Part shown: one piece after another, positions 53,701 to 60,000 of the stretch
How the letters are laid out: each line of letters starts with the position of its first letter
Numbering within the stretch: the stretch's first letter is position 1
Source of the DNA: Antedon mediterranea
Lineage: Eukaryota; Echinodermata; Crinoidea; Comatulida; Antedonidae
NCBI RefSeq assembly: GCF_964355755.1
Contig: NC_092679.1
Location: forward strand, 188,001 to 248,000
Direction: 5' to 3'
DNA length: 60,000 nucleotides
Notes under the pieces: model-generated
Seen by the model: only the letters and a program-made list of their open reading frames with translations
Told to the model about the DNA's origin: nothing
The model's database searches: none
Program-made: the position numbers and the translations under genes

Positions 53701-56700
53701 GCAGTTTACTGGAAAGATCATTTATAGTAAGAATGAAGTCTACATTAACAAAGCGTGGCGTACATATAAAGTCGTCTGGATATAAGGTATTACTACAGTC
53801 ATTTTAAGATTAAAACAATCTACAACTATAGCAAAGAGAGGGGATGATACCATGGGTACAATATTATACATGTCTTTACTTAAATGTAGTGTACTTTATT
53901 ACACTCCATGGATGCATCACACAGCAGGTCTATACAACCCGTAGCCAGGATACTTTATTACACTCCATGGATGCATCACACAGCAGGTCTATAAAACCCG
54001 TAGCCAGGATTTTTACACGATAGTTCATTTTCCACAAAAAGGGGCAAGTGCAATAACTGAATGAAATATAGAGTTAGGCCTACCAGTAGATGAAAATAAT
54101 TTTCCGCCTGGCTACGTAGAATTGAACAAAAAATTGTCATGAGTAATACACTCCATATATAGCTGCACTGTGTGTCTGTGCACCCTTCTCCTTACCTACC
54201 ACTGATGTTTGCAGTAAATGGAAAATAACTATTTCAATTTACGGGATATTAAAATAAACTCAAAGGCTTAAAACCTACTGAGAAATAAATAAAATAAGTT
54301 ATAACAAATGCTTCATTTCCAAGCGTCATGATAACTCTTTTTAATTTCAATCGTTCACATTATAAATATTTTATTTTTGACACAAGTGAATTATTTATTA
54401 ATCAGATTAAGAAATTGATCATGCATACAAAACCCGCATACTTCATGTATTATTTGTCTGATTGTGACAGTACTACACAGTACTGCAAAACTTTTAATCA
54501 ACATTATAGGCCTATAGTTTTAAGATTTGACATAACAGTAGATATTATAGTTAATGCTCTTTCGGAAAAATAGCGCGCAGCTCGCTTAATACAAATGTCC
54601 ATGACATATCCTAACATTTTTTTTAAATGAAGACAAATTAAGAAAGGTTCCAGTTCGCCACTCCGTTCTGAAGTCTTGTGAATTTATGCTATATTTATAT
54701 AATAAATGATTTTTAAAATATATTTGTTTTGCAGGTTATTCATATAACATGTTCCATGCGGCCAAGATTGATTTTAAGCCACCATCCAGGACAAAGAATA
54801 CCACTTAACATTATGGGATTGACTGGCCTAGCTTACTCGTTGCCTCCACCGTCCATTAACGAAATCCGTCTGGATTCTTCTTGTTTTGTGTGTAGAGTAG
54901 ATTTAGGTCTAAATATTAACTTTTGTGAGAACAAGTAAGTTGGTTACTTCTTCGATATTTGCATAAATGAACTGAATCGATTTGAATTATACAAATACTA
55001 CAATTTATGTTTTTATATTTTTCTTTGAACTTTATTTGTTCATTTGAATATTCGGGGTTTTATATTATAAAACACTATGTGTTAAGATGTAATTGGTAAT
55101 GTTTTTTTTCTTTAGGATATGTGATTTCCTTGATTATACTGCAGAGGATGTTACTGGCAAAAGCTTGTATTCTTTCCTACATGCTCAAGATATTGCTGAC
55201 ATGAAAGCAAGTCACAATGATTGTAAGTAGACATAAACTATTGAAGTTCTCACCAAAGATACTATTCTATAGTTTATCATCTTTGGTTCCCATCCCACTA
55301 GGAAGCAACGCGCTCAACCTATGGATCATCTTTGGTTCCCATTCCACTAGGAAGCAACGCGCTCAACCTATGGATCATCTTTGGTTCCCATCCCACTAGG
55401 AAGCAACGCGCTCAACCTATGGATCATCTTTGGTTCCCATCCCACTAGGAAGCAACGCGCTCAACCTATGGATCATCCAAACTGTCGCTTGTAATTGGTA
55501 AACTCACTTGCGGTGCGTTGCGCGTACGTACGTTTGTGCTGCGTCTAAGTAAGTGGGAACCAAGCTTTACCATTATTCAAAAGGTCTTTTCATATTACAT
55601 ATTCTCCCTAATTATTAAACTTTCTGTTCATACTTGTCCTCCTAGCATATTATTAACGTCCAATTGAAAATAAAATAAATTGATATTTTTTTGTAATTCA
55701 TTTAGTGTTAAATAAAGGCCAAGTAATTACCAAATACTTTCGGTGGATGACGAAGGCAGGGGGTTACGTATGGATGGAATCTACAGCAACGCTTCTGTTT
55801 ACAAAATCTGCAGATGAAAAAGCGTTTGTCTTTGTTAATAATATAATAAGGTATGTAAAGCTATGTCTACACTATCAAACTTTATGGTGAACAACAAATT
55901 GTGACGTGATGATGTCATATCACTACCATAATTGGTCACATCACACTTTTTCGTCAAACTAGTTTGATAGTATAGACAGAGCCTTAGTATAAGTCTTTGT
56001 TTTATGTTATTGAATTGTTTTTGATATTGTATTTGTACATGATGATAAAAGAATTTTATTTATTATTATTTCAATTCACTTTATCAATATTATATCTTTT
56101 GTAATTTAATTTCAGTAAATTAGAATTAAGAGAATGTATTATGGATATCAATCAAATGACAGAGCTTCCAAAAATATCAACTTGCAAAGTATCTACATCA
56201 AAAGAGAATGAAGAGAATAACGAGCGCAATACAGAAGGCAGAACTGACTTAAAGGGAGAGTCATCGGCAGATTGGTGCAGAGGAGGTGAATTAAAGGGAG
56301 AGTCATCAGGTTGGTGGTGCGTTTACCATTATATTAAAGGTTTATAATGCATGCATACAAACTGAAAATAACTCATATGTCTCAGAATCTAAAGTAACTA
56401 TTTTTCCAAACTAATACACAATTAATATTCTTGCTCAGTGACCACCAGTCCGTACATATTCTATATCATTTCTTTTCTTTTGTATTCTATCTTTTTTTCT
56501 TTCTTTCCTTCCTTTCCTTCTTTCCTTCCTTTCCTTTCTTTCCTTCCTTTCCTTCTTTCTTTCCTTCCTTTCCTTCTTTCTTTCCTTCTTTCTTTCTTTC
56601 CTTTCTTTCTTTCTTTCCTTCTTTCTTTTCTTTCTTTCCTTCTTTCTTTTCTTTCTTTCCTTCTTTCCTTCTTTCTTTCCTTCTTTCTTTTCTTTCTTTC

Positions 56701-58142
56701 CTTCTTTCTTTTCTTTCTTTCCTTCTTTCTTTCCTTTTTTCTTTCCTTCTTTCCTTTCTTTCCTTCTTTCTTTTCTTCTTTCCTTCCTTTCCTTCTTTTT
56801 TTTCCTTCTTTCCTTCCTTTCCTTCTTTTTTTCCTTCTTTCCTTCCTTTCCTTCTTTCCTTCTTTCCTTTCTTTCCTTCTTTCCTTCTTTTTTTCTTTCT
56901 TTCTTTCTTTCTATAGAATGCTAATGTAATAAGTTATTAGTGGTTTATATTCATTTTAAATGAAAATGCATCGCAGTTTCAGTTAAAGTTAAACGATTAG
57001 TAACAGAAGATTGCTTGCATAATAACTACTATTCGTTATTATGATTGAAGAATAATTTATATTTTGTCTAATTATTTGTAAATGGGGGTTATGTACTATA
57101 TATATTACAAATTAAAATATACGAGTTAGATTTAAAGAAAATTATGTTTATATTTACAGACAAAGATGAAAATAGCAACCATAGAGCCAATGTTATACCA
57201 CCTAAAAGAAAAAGCAACAAAGAAAATGATTGTGAGAGTAAAAAATCACGAATTGAAGATGATAAATACTTAAGAAAATTCAACCAATCGCGTAAAGAAT
57301 CAACTAATTCTGGAACTTTATCTAAGCGCAAGTGTCCGAACTCGGAAAACAATAGCAGGTCTTCCGACTGCTATTCCAGCAAGTCTTCACCGGGTCTAAT
57401 AAATCCATCTAACGATACCTCTCATAAATCTGTAAGTTGGGAAAACCCACCAAATCGTGAAATTCAAAGGAATCAAACCACTTCTGCTGACAGTCTACCA
57501 AGCGGATCTACTACTAGTTCATTGAATATTCCTAAAGCTCGCTTTGAAAAACTTACAATTGATTCACCCGATTGTTTTATATCCCAGAACACTAGTAGAA
57601 TTAGTAAATCTAGTGACACAAGTTTAGCAACCTCGCCAGTACCATCTCCTACTAGAACAATGCCAAGTACTTTCAATATGTCACCTGCTGTCAATGGAAG
57701 TCGAGATGTAGCACATGAACAATCTGTATTTGTTAGAAGTACTGTGGACTCTACAAGTTTAAAACAAGAGCCAAGTATATACAGCCCTTCGCCAACTGTT
57801 ATAACAGCAGTAACGTCCCCGTATGCAGGGGTACCATATGCAAATTATGCACAGTATACTAAATTGTCTCAGTTTCCAACGCCACATTCATATCAACTTG
57901 GTTCGTACACCGAGTCATCAATTTACAAGGGTTTTCAAGGTAGCCATGATGTGCCCATGGATTTGTCGTATAATAACATTGGTGGATATGGCAATATGTC
58001 GTTTCTTCCAAGTAGTATGTCACAGATAACATCTGCAGGGCGTTATTTAAGTACATCTGGAAAAATGGCGTGTGTTGTTTCAGATAACGCCACATCATAC
58101 ATTCACAGGGTATCTTCTGAAGAGGGTGCTAAACAGAATTAA
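17708..58142 (+). CDS. trachealess/NPAS3-type bHLH-PAS transcription factor, 11 coding exons
   Basis: Exons: 17708-17769 (predicted), 38963-39213, 40239-40321, 40927-41016, 42249-42441, 53671-53786, 54735-54934, 55116-55222, 55706-55850, 56116-56309, 57160-58142. Joined, they give 807 codons without a stop, and every junction is phase-consistent. The bHLH (residues 26-79, [10 protein letters not shown] to TISYLRMRE), PAS-A (about 112-200, [35 protein letters not shown]) and PAS-B (about 240-420, [33 protein letters not shown]) match NPAS3/NPAS1 and insect Trachealess closely. A W-x-x-PPNREI-x-RN motif (about 574-585) is shared with NPAS3. Class I bHLH-PAS proteins of this family pair with ARNT/Tango in the nucleus and bind TACGTG-type sites. 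They act in tubulogenesis in flies and neural development in vertebrates. The role in this animal is inferred. Confidence 0.95.
19080..19152. mobile_element. MITE, CTTGGTTCCCACTAG family, copy 2 (one end only)
   Basis: It contains TTGCGTTGCG, TACGTCCTTGCGTTACG and the terminus CTAGTGGGAACCAAGCTT, matching the right ends of the copies at 35580 and 55280. The left end is not visible. Confidence 0.6.
21609..21945. repeat. diverged tandem duplication, about 170-bp unit
   Basis: CGGAGAGACAAAAACCACA occurs near 21655 and 21826. TCAAGTTAGCTGCGCG and ACGTCACCATAA also occur once in each half. Two copies with small insertions. Confidence 0.85.
22000..24000. other. intron DNA, nothing recognised
   Basis: AT-rich, with poly-T near 22720 and short TA runs near 22820. 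No exon or repeat array found. Confidence 0.45.
24011..25606. repeat. minisatellite, 47-bp unit, about 34 copies
   Basis: CAGATGGATGG recurs every 47 bp from 24011 to 25561 (one unit is 46 bp). The unit also contains TTTTTGTCGTGTTTGTTTGC and TTACCCCCTATTTT. Variation is mostly limited to TTTTGACAG, TTTTAACAG or TGTTAACAG at the junction. Each unit contains TGTTTGTTTGC, which matches forkhead-type (TRTTTRY) sites twice. The frame of 76 codons at 24108-24338 is a product of the repetition. Confidence 0.98.
26122..26126 (+). promoter_or_regulatory. CCAAT box candidate
   Basis: CAGCCAATAG lies about 30 bp before a possible ATG at 26155, in a CG-richer patch. Isolated motif; weak evidence. Confidence 0.2.
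26155..26340 (+). CDS. possible unrecognised exon with strong donor
   Basis: ATG opens 62 codons ([20 protein letters not shown] and on), ending at donor GTGAGT (26341) in phase 0. Composition is mixed and plausible. Phase 0 does not fit the bHLH exon, which needs phase 2, so it would belong to another transcript. A CCAAT box precedes it and an E2F-like site follows. No family recognised. Confidence 0.2.
26496..26509. promoter_or_regulatory. E2F-like site TTTTGGCGGGAAAA
   Basis: It matches the E2F consensus closely (TTTSGCGSGAAA style) within a CG-richer patch at 26340-26510. Whether a promoter exists here is not shown. Confidence 0.3.
26520..29130. other. intron DNA, nothing firm recognised
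   Basis: Contains a TA-rich run at 27437-27475. A tRNA-like B-box (GGTTCAAATCC near 28575) has no partner A-box. No exon supported. Confidence 0.4.
29139..29234. mobile_element. MITE remnant, CTTGGTTCCCACTAG family, copy 3
   Basis: ATTGGTCAAAATACTTGCG, TGCGCGTACGC, GTTGCGTCATAAGTGGG and GTCCAAACC parallel the right halves of the family copies at 35580 and 55480. Diverged and truncated. Confidence 0.45.
29383..29698. repeat. minisatellite, 51-bp unit, six copies, open in both strands
   Basis: GAGTCCATTTACCAATGTTC followed by ATACCAAACC and TTGTAATATTACAA recurs every 51 bp after a 9-bp-longer first unit. 51 is divisible by three, so the array is open on both strands (17-residue periods [17 protein letters not shown] and [17 protein letters not shown]). 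TTGTAATATTACAA is a perfect 14-bp palindrome in each unit. Confidence 0.95.
29760..33390. other. intron DNA, nothing recognised
   Basis: About 3.6 kb of AT-rich DNA with scattered TAGGCCTA palindromes (30855, 30953, 32834). No exon, RNA or array. Confidence 0.45.
33393..33506. repeat. tandem duplication, 57-bp unit, two copies
   Basis: ATAATTATTTGTAATTTATT followed by CCCAGCTCTCATAAACTGG and ATCCACGCTCAGTTTTT is present twice, from 33393 and from 33450, with no visible divergence. Confidence 0.93.
33507..35579. other. intron DNA, nothing recognised
   Basis: AT-rich with no exon, RNA or array that I can support. Confidence 0.45.
35581..35791. mobile_element. MITE, CTTGGTTCCCACTAG family, copy 4 (complete)
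   Basis: The left end AAGCTTGGTTCACATTAGGA and the right end TCCAAGTGGAAACAAAGCTT are imperfect inverted repeats. The interior has a 61-bp direct duplication beginning GCGATGGATCATCC (35641 and 35702) with TGTCGCTTGTG and ATTGGTGAACC. The same GATGGATCATCC and TGTCGCTTGT occur in the copy at 55280. Confidence 0.8.
36534..37598. repeat. minisatellite, 71-bp unit, about 15 copies
   Basis: GTGATGCACCACGAGTAGTA recurs every 71 bp from 36602; the first unit at 36534 is 3 bp shorter. The unit contains GGTACGGTATCCTAAC and GGTATGACTAATATCATGAG. Copies are almost identical, with an ACAAACTAAC / ACAAACAAAC alternation. Confidence 0.97.
38249..38380. repeat. tandem repeat, 44-bp unit, three copies
   Basis: GACCTAATTGAGGTGGTGGG followed by CCTACTACATTA recurs at 38249, 38293 and 38337. 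It lies about 0.6 kb before the bHLH exon. Confidence 0.95.
38963..39213 (+). CDS. bHLH-PAS gene, exon 2 (bHLH domain)
   Basis: Residues 21-104. It encodes [17 protein letters not shown] (basic region), [20 protein letters not shown] (helix 1 and loop), [17 protein letters not shown] (helix 2) and GDPPW, all hallmarks of NPAS3/Trachealess. Acceptor AG at 38961-38962, donor GTATGT at 39214, ending in phase 1. Confidence 0.97.
39547..39936 (-). other. possible retroelement fragment in intron 2
   Basis: On the minus strand a 129-codon frame follows a (TTGAA/GAATT)-rich stretch (about 39885-39915), a pattern seen near retroelement ends. The segment [10 protein letters not shown] with downstream KHFW is reminiscent of fragments of invertebrate LINEs, but I cannot assign a family. 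It may be a chance frame. Confidence 0.25.
40239..40321 (+). CDS. bHLH-PAS gene, exon 3 (start of PAS-A)
   Basis: Residues 105-132, [20 protein letters not shown] and HLGSHLLQ. This parallels NPAS3 [20 protein letters not shown]. AG at 40237-40238; two bases complete the Gly codon from exon 2; phase 0 at the donor GTATTT (40322). Confidence 0.95.
40374..40492. mobile_element. MITE, CTGTCTACACTATCAAAC family, copy 2
   Basis: The left CCTACACTATCAAACTAG and the right GTTTGATAGTGAGACAGAGC are imperfect inverted repeats; GTGTGATGTGCCCAAAT matches copy 1. It starts about 50 bp after the donor of exon 3. Confidence 0.8.
40927..41016 (+). CDS. bHLH-PAS gene, exon 4 (PAS-A core)
   Basis: Residues 133-162, [20 protein letters not shown] and [10 protein letters not shown], nearly identical to NPAS3. 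AG at 40925-40926, donor GTAGGC at 41017, phase 0 on both sides. Confidence 0.97.
41561..41588. repeat. (GTTAC)n microsatellite
   Basis: Five to six copies of GTTAC/TTACG. Too short and of the wrong motif for a telomere. Confidence 0.85.
42249..42441 (+). CDS. bHLH-PAS gene, exon 5 (end of PAS-A and Ser/Thr linker), GC donor
   Basis: Residues 163-226. [20 protein letters not shown] and [11 protein letters not shown] match NPAS3 PAS-A; a Ser/Thr/Asn-rich linker follows ([20 protein letters not shown]). The exon ends AAAG followed by GCAAGT at 42442. Only this GC donor gives the phase-1 end needed by exon 6; nearby GT dinucleotides give the wrong phase or a stop. Confidence 0.92.
42531..44072. 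mobile_element. 1.5-kb tandem unit A1 (Helentron/HINE-like candidate)
   Basis: It starts right after or with CTAG, then ACATGTAACTCGTCA, a hairpin (AACTCGTCA, loop CTT, TGACGAGTT), then TTGGTTATCCGC (42561). It contains three TGACGTCA sites (42993, 43169, 43348) and dense CG-rich patches near 43640-43800. It lacks the GCGGATAAC terminal hairpin that B units carry. No credible protein. Confidence 0.7.
44073..45661. mobile_element. 1,589-bp tandem unit B1
   Basis: It begins CTAGACATGTAACTCG and the hairpin, then TTAGTTATCCGCAC; it ends GTTATCCGC-TGAGT-GCGGATAAC, a perfect hairpin. It contains TGACGTCA at 44510, 44688, 44866 and 45465, CACGTG at 45145 and TACGTG at 45171. Exactly the same length as B2 and B3. 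The 79- and 63-codon frames in it recur in each copy but resemble no protein. Confidence 0.75.
45662..47188. mobile_element. 1.5-kb tandem unit A2
   Basis: The same type as A1, with TTGGTTATCCGC after the hairpin and no terminal GCGGATAAC hairpin. It differs from A1 by scattered substitutions and small deletions. Confidence 0.7.
47189..48777. mobile_element. 1,589-bp tandem unit B2
   Basis: By eye almost identical to B1 (one difference noticed: AAAAACATAAAT in B1, AAAAATATAAAT here). Confidence 0.75.
48778..50366. mobile_element. 1,589-bp tandem unit B3
   Basis: Appears identical to B2 over the parts compared, and directly abuts it without an A unit between. Confidence 0.75.
50367..51955. 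mobile_element. tandem unit B4, diverged
   Basis: The same architecture as the B units, ending GTTATCCGC-TCAAT-GCGGATAAC, but with many substitutions throughout. It is probably the oldest B copy, at the right edge of the array. Confidence 0.72.
51990..52021. repeat. terminal hairpin closing the array, A-type end
   Basis: GGTTATCC, TGCAACTTCGTTGC and GGATAACC form a near-perfect hairpin. GCGGATAACCAA (52010-52021) is the exact reverse complement of TTGGTTATCCGC at 42561-42572, so the whole 9.4-kb block is bounded by A-type ends. Confidence 0.75.
52022..53670. other. 3' part of intron 5, nothing recognised
   Basis: AT-rich. Overlapping frames on both strands at 53313-53625 look like chance. 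Acceptor TTTTGTAG ends at 53670. Confidence 0.5.
53671..53786 (+). CDS. bHLH-PAS gene, exon 6 (start of PAS-B)
   Basis: Residues 227-265. [20 protein letters not shown] and HIKSSGYK match NPAS3 [23 protein letters not shown]. The first two bases complete the codon begun by exon 5's final G. Donor GTATTA at 53787, phase 0. Confidence 0.95.
53892..54009. repeat. tandem duplication, 59-bp unit, two copies
   Basis: TACTTTATTACACTCCATGG followed by ATGCATCACACAGCAGGTC and CCCGTAGCCAGGA occurs at 53892 and 53951 in intron 6. Confidence 0.95.
54735..54934 (+). CDS. bHLH-PAS gene, exon 7 (PAS-B)
   Basis: Residues 266-331. [32 protein letters not shown] and FCEN follow the NPAS3 pattern ([31 protein letters not shown], YCEN). 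AG at 54733-54734, donor GTAAGT at 54935, phase 2. Confidence 0.96.
55116..55222 (+). CDS. bHLH-PAS gene, exon 8 (PAS-B)
   Basis: Residues 332-367: [20 protein letters not shown] and FLHAQDI, the PAS-B core. Acceptor TTTCTTTAG (ends 55115), donor GTAAGT at 55223, phase 1. Confidence 0.96.
55281..55569. mobile_element. MITE, CTTGGTTCCCACTAG family, copy 5, left end amplified fourfold
   Basis: CTTTGGTTCCCATCCCACTA with GGAAGCAACGCGCTCAACC and ATGGATCAT repeats every 49 bp at 55281, 55330, 55379 and 55428. The right end is AAGTGGGAACCAAGCTTTA, the inverted partner. The element fills most of intron 8 (55223-55705). Confidence 0.82.
55706..55850 (+). CDS. bHLH-PAS gene, exon 9 (end of PAS-B)
   Basis: Residues 368-415. 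[31 protein letters not shown] and VFVNNII match NPAS3 [29 protein letters not shown]. AG at 55704-55705; donor GTATGT at 55851, phase 2. Confidence 0.96.
55856..55986. mobile_element. MITE, CTGTCTACACTATCAAAC family, copy 3
   Basis: TAAAGCTATGTCTACACTAT at the left and ATAGTATAGACAGAGCCTTA at the right are inverted repeats, with CATATCACTACC near the middle. It begins inside the exon-9 donor sequence (the last T of GTATGT). Confidence 0.85.
56116..56309 (+). CDS. bHLH-PAS gene, exon 10 (post-PAS linker with internal duplication)
   Basis: Residues 416-480. [19 protein letters not shown] resembles NPAS3 DTPMDIAQLPHLPEK; then a Glu/Asn-rich tract and [13 protein letters not shown] followed by a second LKGESS. 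Donor CAG|GTTGGT at 56310 gives phase 1, the only nearby GT that fits exon 11. Confidence 0.85.
56491..56912. repeat. CT-only homopyrimidine tract (CTTT/CCTT)n, about 420 bp
   Basis: An almost uninterrupted run of C and T made of CTTT, CCTT and CTTTT blocks in intron 10. The long Phe/Ser/Leu frames across it are artefacts. Confidence 0.97.
57160..58142 (+). CDS. bHLH-PAS gene, exon 11 (C-terminal region)
   Basis: Residues 481-807, stop TAA at 58140-58142. Acceptor TATTTACAG ends at 57159; phase 1 matches exon 10. It contains a basic [18 protein letters not shown] segment (possible nuclear localisation signal), [13 protein letters not shown] (matching NPAS3 PPNREISRN), a LKQEP SUMO-type site at about Lys682, then a Tyr/Ser/Pro-rich tail. 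The 57144 ATG lies in the intron and is not the start. Confidence 0.95.
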
Positions 58143-58930
58143 CGCCGTAATAGTGTTGGTTTTTTTTTCGACGAGAGTAATTACTTCTTTAATCATGATG
58201 GTATTTTCTGCTAAAATTAGTAACAAGGTGGACTGTGTTCTCTTCCAAACTCACTTTTGATTTATTTATTTTTATGCTGCACCAACTGATTTATTCTACT
58301 ATTCTGATAACTTTTTGTTTAAATTGTGAAGCCGGCTGTGATACTTGTTACAAAAGCTTAAAGCATGTTGAAGTGCTAAAGCAATTGCGTTTGTTTTATT
58401 TGAAATACATTAACCATAACATTGTTGAGCCAAAGCTCTTTTATAATTGTTTCTTCAGCTCCATGAAGTCTTTCATCTTTTGAGCCAAAGTTAAGACTCT
58501 GACAAATGAGGAGCCTTCAAGGAGGGGCGAGTGAAGGGCAGTGATATGATGCAATCAATATTGGGATGATGAGGGTCAGGTGTTGTTTGGCACTAAAATC
58601 ACAAAATTGGCATTCCAGTGATATTATAATTATTCATGAAGAGTACTATAAAATCCATCGCAACCCTGTCCAAAATGATAAGTGCTCTTTTCATCCGAAT
58701 GATGTAATGCCATAATAACATAGCGACAAGCATCAAGATTAATAACAAAAGTAACATCCTAGGCCGAGGTAGGCCAAATAATATAGTAATTTTGAATTTG
58801 TGCTTTAAAATAGTTTTTGACCGGACGTAATGTGGCATTACTTGTATAAGAAAAAAGATAGTTAAATATGATATGTTTGTCTGCATGGTGAGAATACTAA
58901 ATAAACACAATTATTGCGGTAACATCACGT
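58143..58930 (+). other. probable 3' UTR of the bHLH-PAS gene
   Basis: Non-coding sequence after the stop. The first canonical AATAAA is at 58900-58905. Frames on either strand here are short and lack homology. Confidence 0.5.
58900..58905 (+). promoter_or_regulatory. poly(A) signal AATAAA, candidate
   Basis: Canonical hexamer about 760 bp after the stop codon; later sites may be used too. Confidence 0.35.
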
Positions 58931-60000
58931 ATTTAGTTTACAAATTTCGTTCAAATTACAGTCTTATGGAAATATGAGAAAACTTATGTTAGAATGATAT
59001 GTGTGACTAGCAAGTTGTATAGAACCAATCATATCCTTTTGCCCAATGTGACATTATACTGATGCAATAACTGTACTAATGCATAGTGCACTCTTGTATA
59101 CTGTACTAATGCATAGTGTACTCTTGTATAGTGGTTTATTTGACAATGGTGTGTGTACAGGATGGTTATATTGTGAAGACAGAACGGATGTAGTATACAT
59201 ATAATAGTATAGTTGATTGACATTTTAATGAATATAAGATTACCATTATGTGATGTTATTGTGATTATAGGAAGACAATTTGACTAAAATATGCTATAGT
59301 AAATGTATTGACAGATTACTGTAGTCGTTTATATTGTATTTTAGTTAATATTATTAGGTAAAATGATGGTACAACTTTTGTTTTTATCGAAATCTTATAA
59401 ATGTACAGTACCAGTTATGCTTTTAATTCTGCTGGTTGAACTAAAGTGACACTATATAGTTTGAATGTTCGCTACAAAAACCTAAACCAATGGAGATCAT
59501 GATGGCTGATCTACTATAGCAGTTATAAATGCATATTTTATTGTGTTAAATTTGATATAGATAATACGGTATTGTAATACAATTGTATTAAAATTGATAA
59601 AATATATATACATTTTGTATGCGGTTACATACTTACTTCAGGCGATACATTCATGTACACTGTGTCTCATGTATAGAGGATAACAACTGTGGGGCTGTTT
59701 TAAGTCAAGTGACGATAACAGGCCGAATATCCAAAATTTAATAATAATAATACTTGTCTAGGTTATTATTGTTATTAATGTATCCTTATTCGAACTCATG
59801 ATCCATTGTATGAAAAAAAAATCAAAATATTTTTTCCAATATTAATTTCTATATAGTTATTATGTTTTATATAAAGAGTTTCTAATATTATTAATTAAAA
59901 GATTTAAGACAAAATGAAAGAAATATATTAATACTAAATACTATGAATGCGACAATTTTCTCAAAAAGGGAAAGCTAAAAAACATCGACTATCAAGGTGT
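58931..60000. other. AT-rich flank, nothing recognised
   Basis: A short direct duplication ACTGTACTAATGCATAGTG occurs at about 59070 and 59100. No gene found to the window end. Confidence 0.5.

Noticed and set aside
56431-56929. Two 160-codon Phe/Ser/Leu-rich frames
   Set aside because: Direct products of the CT-only tract in intron 10.
57144-57159. ATG at 57144 as a gene start
   Set aside because: It lies within the acceptor sequence TTTATATTTACAG; exon 11 continues the bHLH-PAS frame in the correct phase.
57089-58098. Minus-strand frames opposite exon 11
   Set aside because: Shadows of the real + strand coding exon.

Overview
This window is AT-rich, intron-rich animal DNA. It carries two protein-coding genes on the + strand, separated and filled by long non-coding tracts of minisatellites and miniature transposons. 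The bHLH-PAS protein encoded here, the KASH-type protein and the frequent dispersed palindrome TAGGCCTA suggest a marine invertebrate deuterostome, most likely an echinoderm. I cannot name the species from sequence alone.

Gene 1 (1-5097) is the 3' part of a KASH-domain gene: three phase-0 exons encode an acidic, Ser/Asn-rich cytoplasmic region, one membrane span and a C-terminus ending in PPPT, the signature that binds SUN proteins in the perinuclear space. Its last intron holds two minisatellites (64-bp and 55-bp units) and a hAT-like MITE. The end of its coding sequence and 3' UTR has been locally triplicated, leaving a relic of the KASH tail downstream. A 42-codon exon-like segment at 6727-6855 could be an alternative last exon.

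Gene 2 (about 17708-58142) is a trachealess/NPAS3 (NPAS1/3) type bHLH-PAS transcription factor. I could trace 11 coding exons by homology and exact phase matching; together they give an uninterrupted 807-codon frame. Exon 1 (17708-17769) is predicted from an ATG, a strong donor and phase agreement only; exons 2-11 are solid. Exon 2 encodes bHLH, exons 3-5 PAS-A, exons 6-9 PAS-B, and exon 11 the C-terminal region with a conserved W-x-x-PPNREI motif. Intron 5 appears to use a GC donor.

The non-coding space is unusually repeat-dense. At least ten minisatellite arrays are present (largest 24011-25606, about 34 units of 47 bp), plus two MITE families with several copies each, one nested insertion, and a 420-bp CT-only tract. 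The most striking structure is a 9.4-kb tandem array (42531-51955) of six ~1.53-1.59-kb units inside intron 5. Every junction carries a hairpin, ends share TTATCCGC inverted repeats, and CTAG precedes each unit, resembling Helentron/HINE-type non-autonomous rolling-circle elements. The units repeat TGACGTCA (CRE) and TACGTG (the bHLH-PAS/ARNT site) motifs inside a bHLH-PAS gene.

Nothing in the window looks bacterial or viral, and I saw no tRNA, rRNA or CRISPR.
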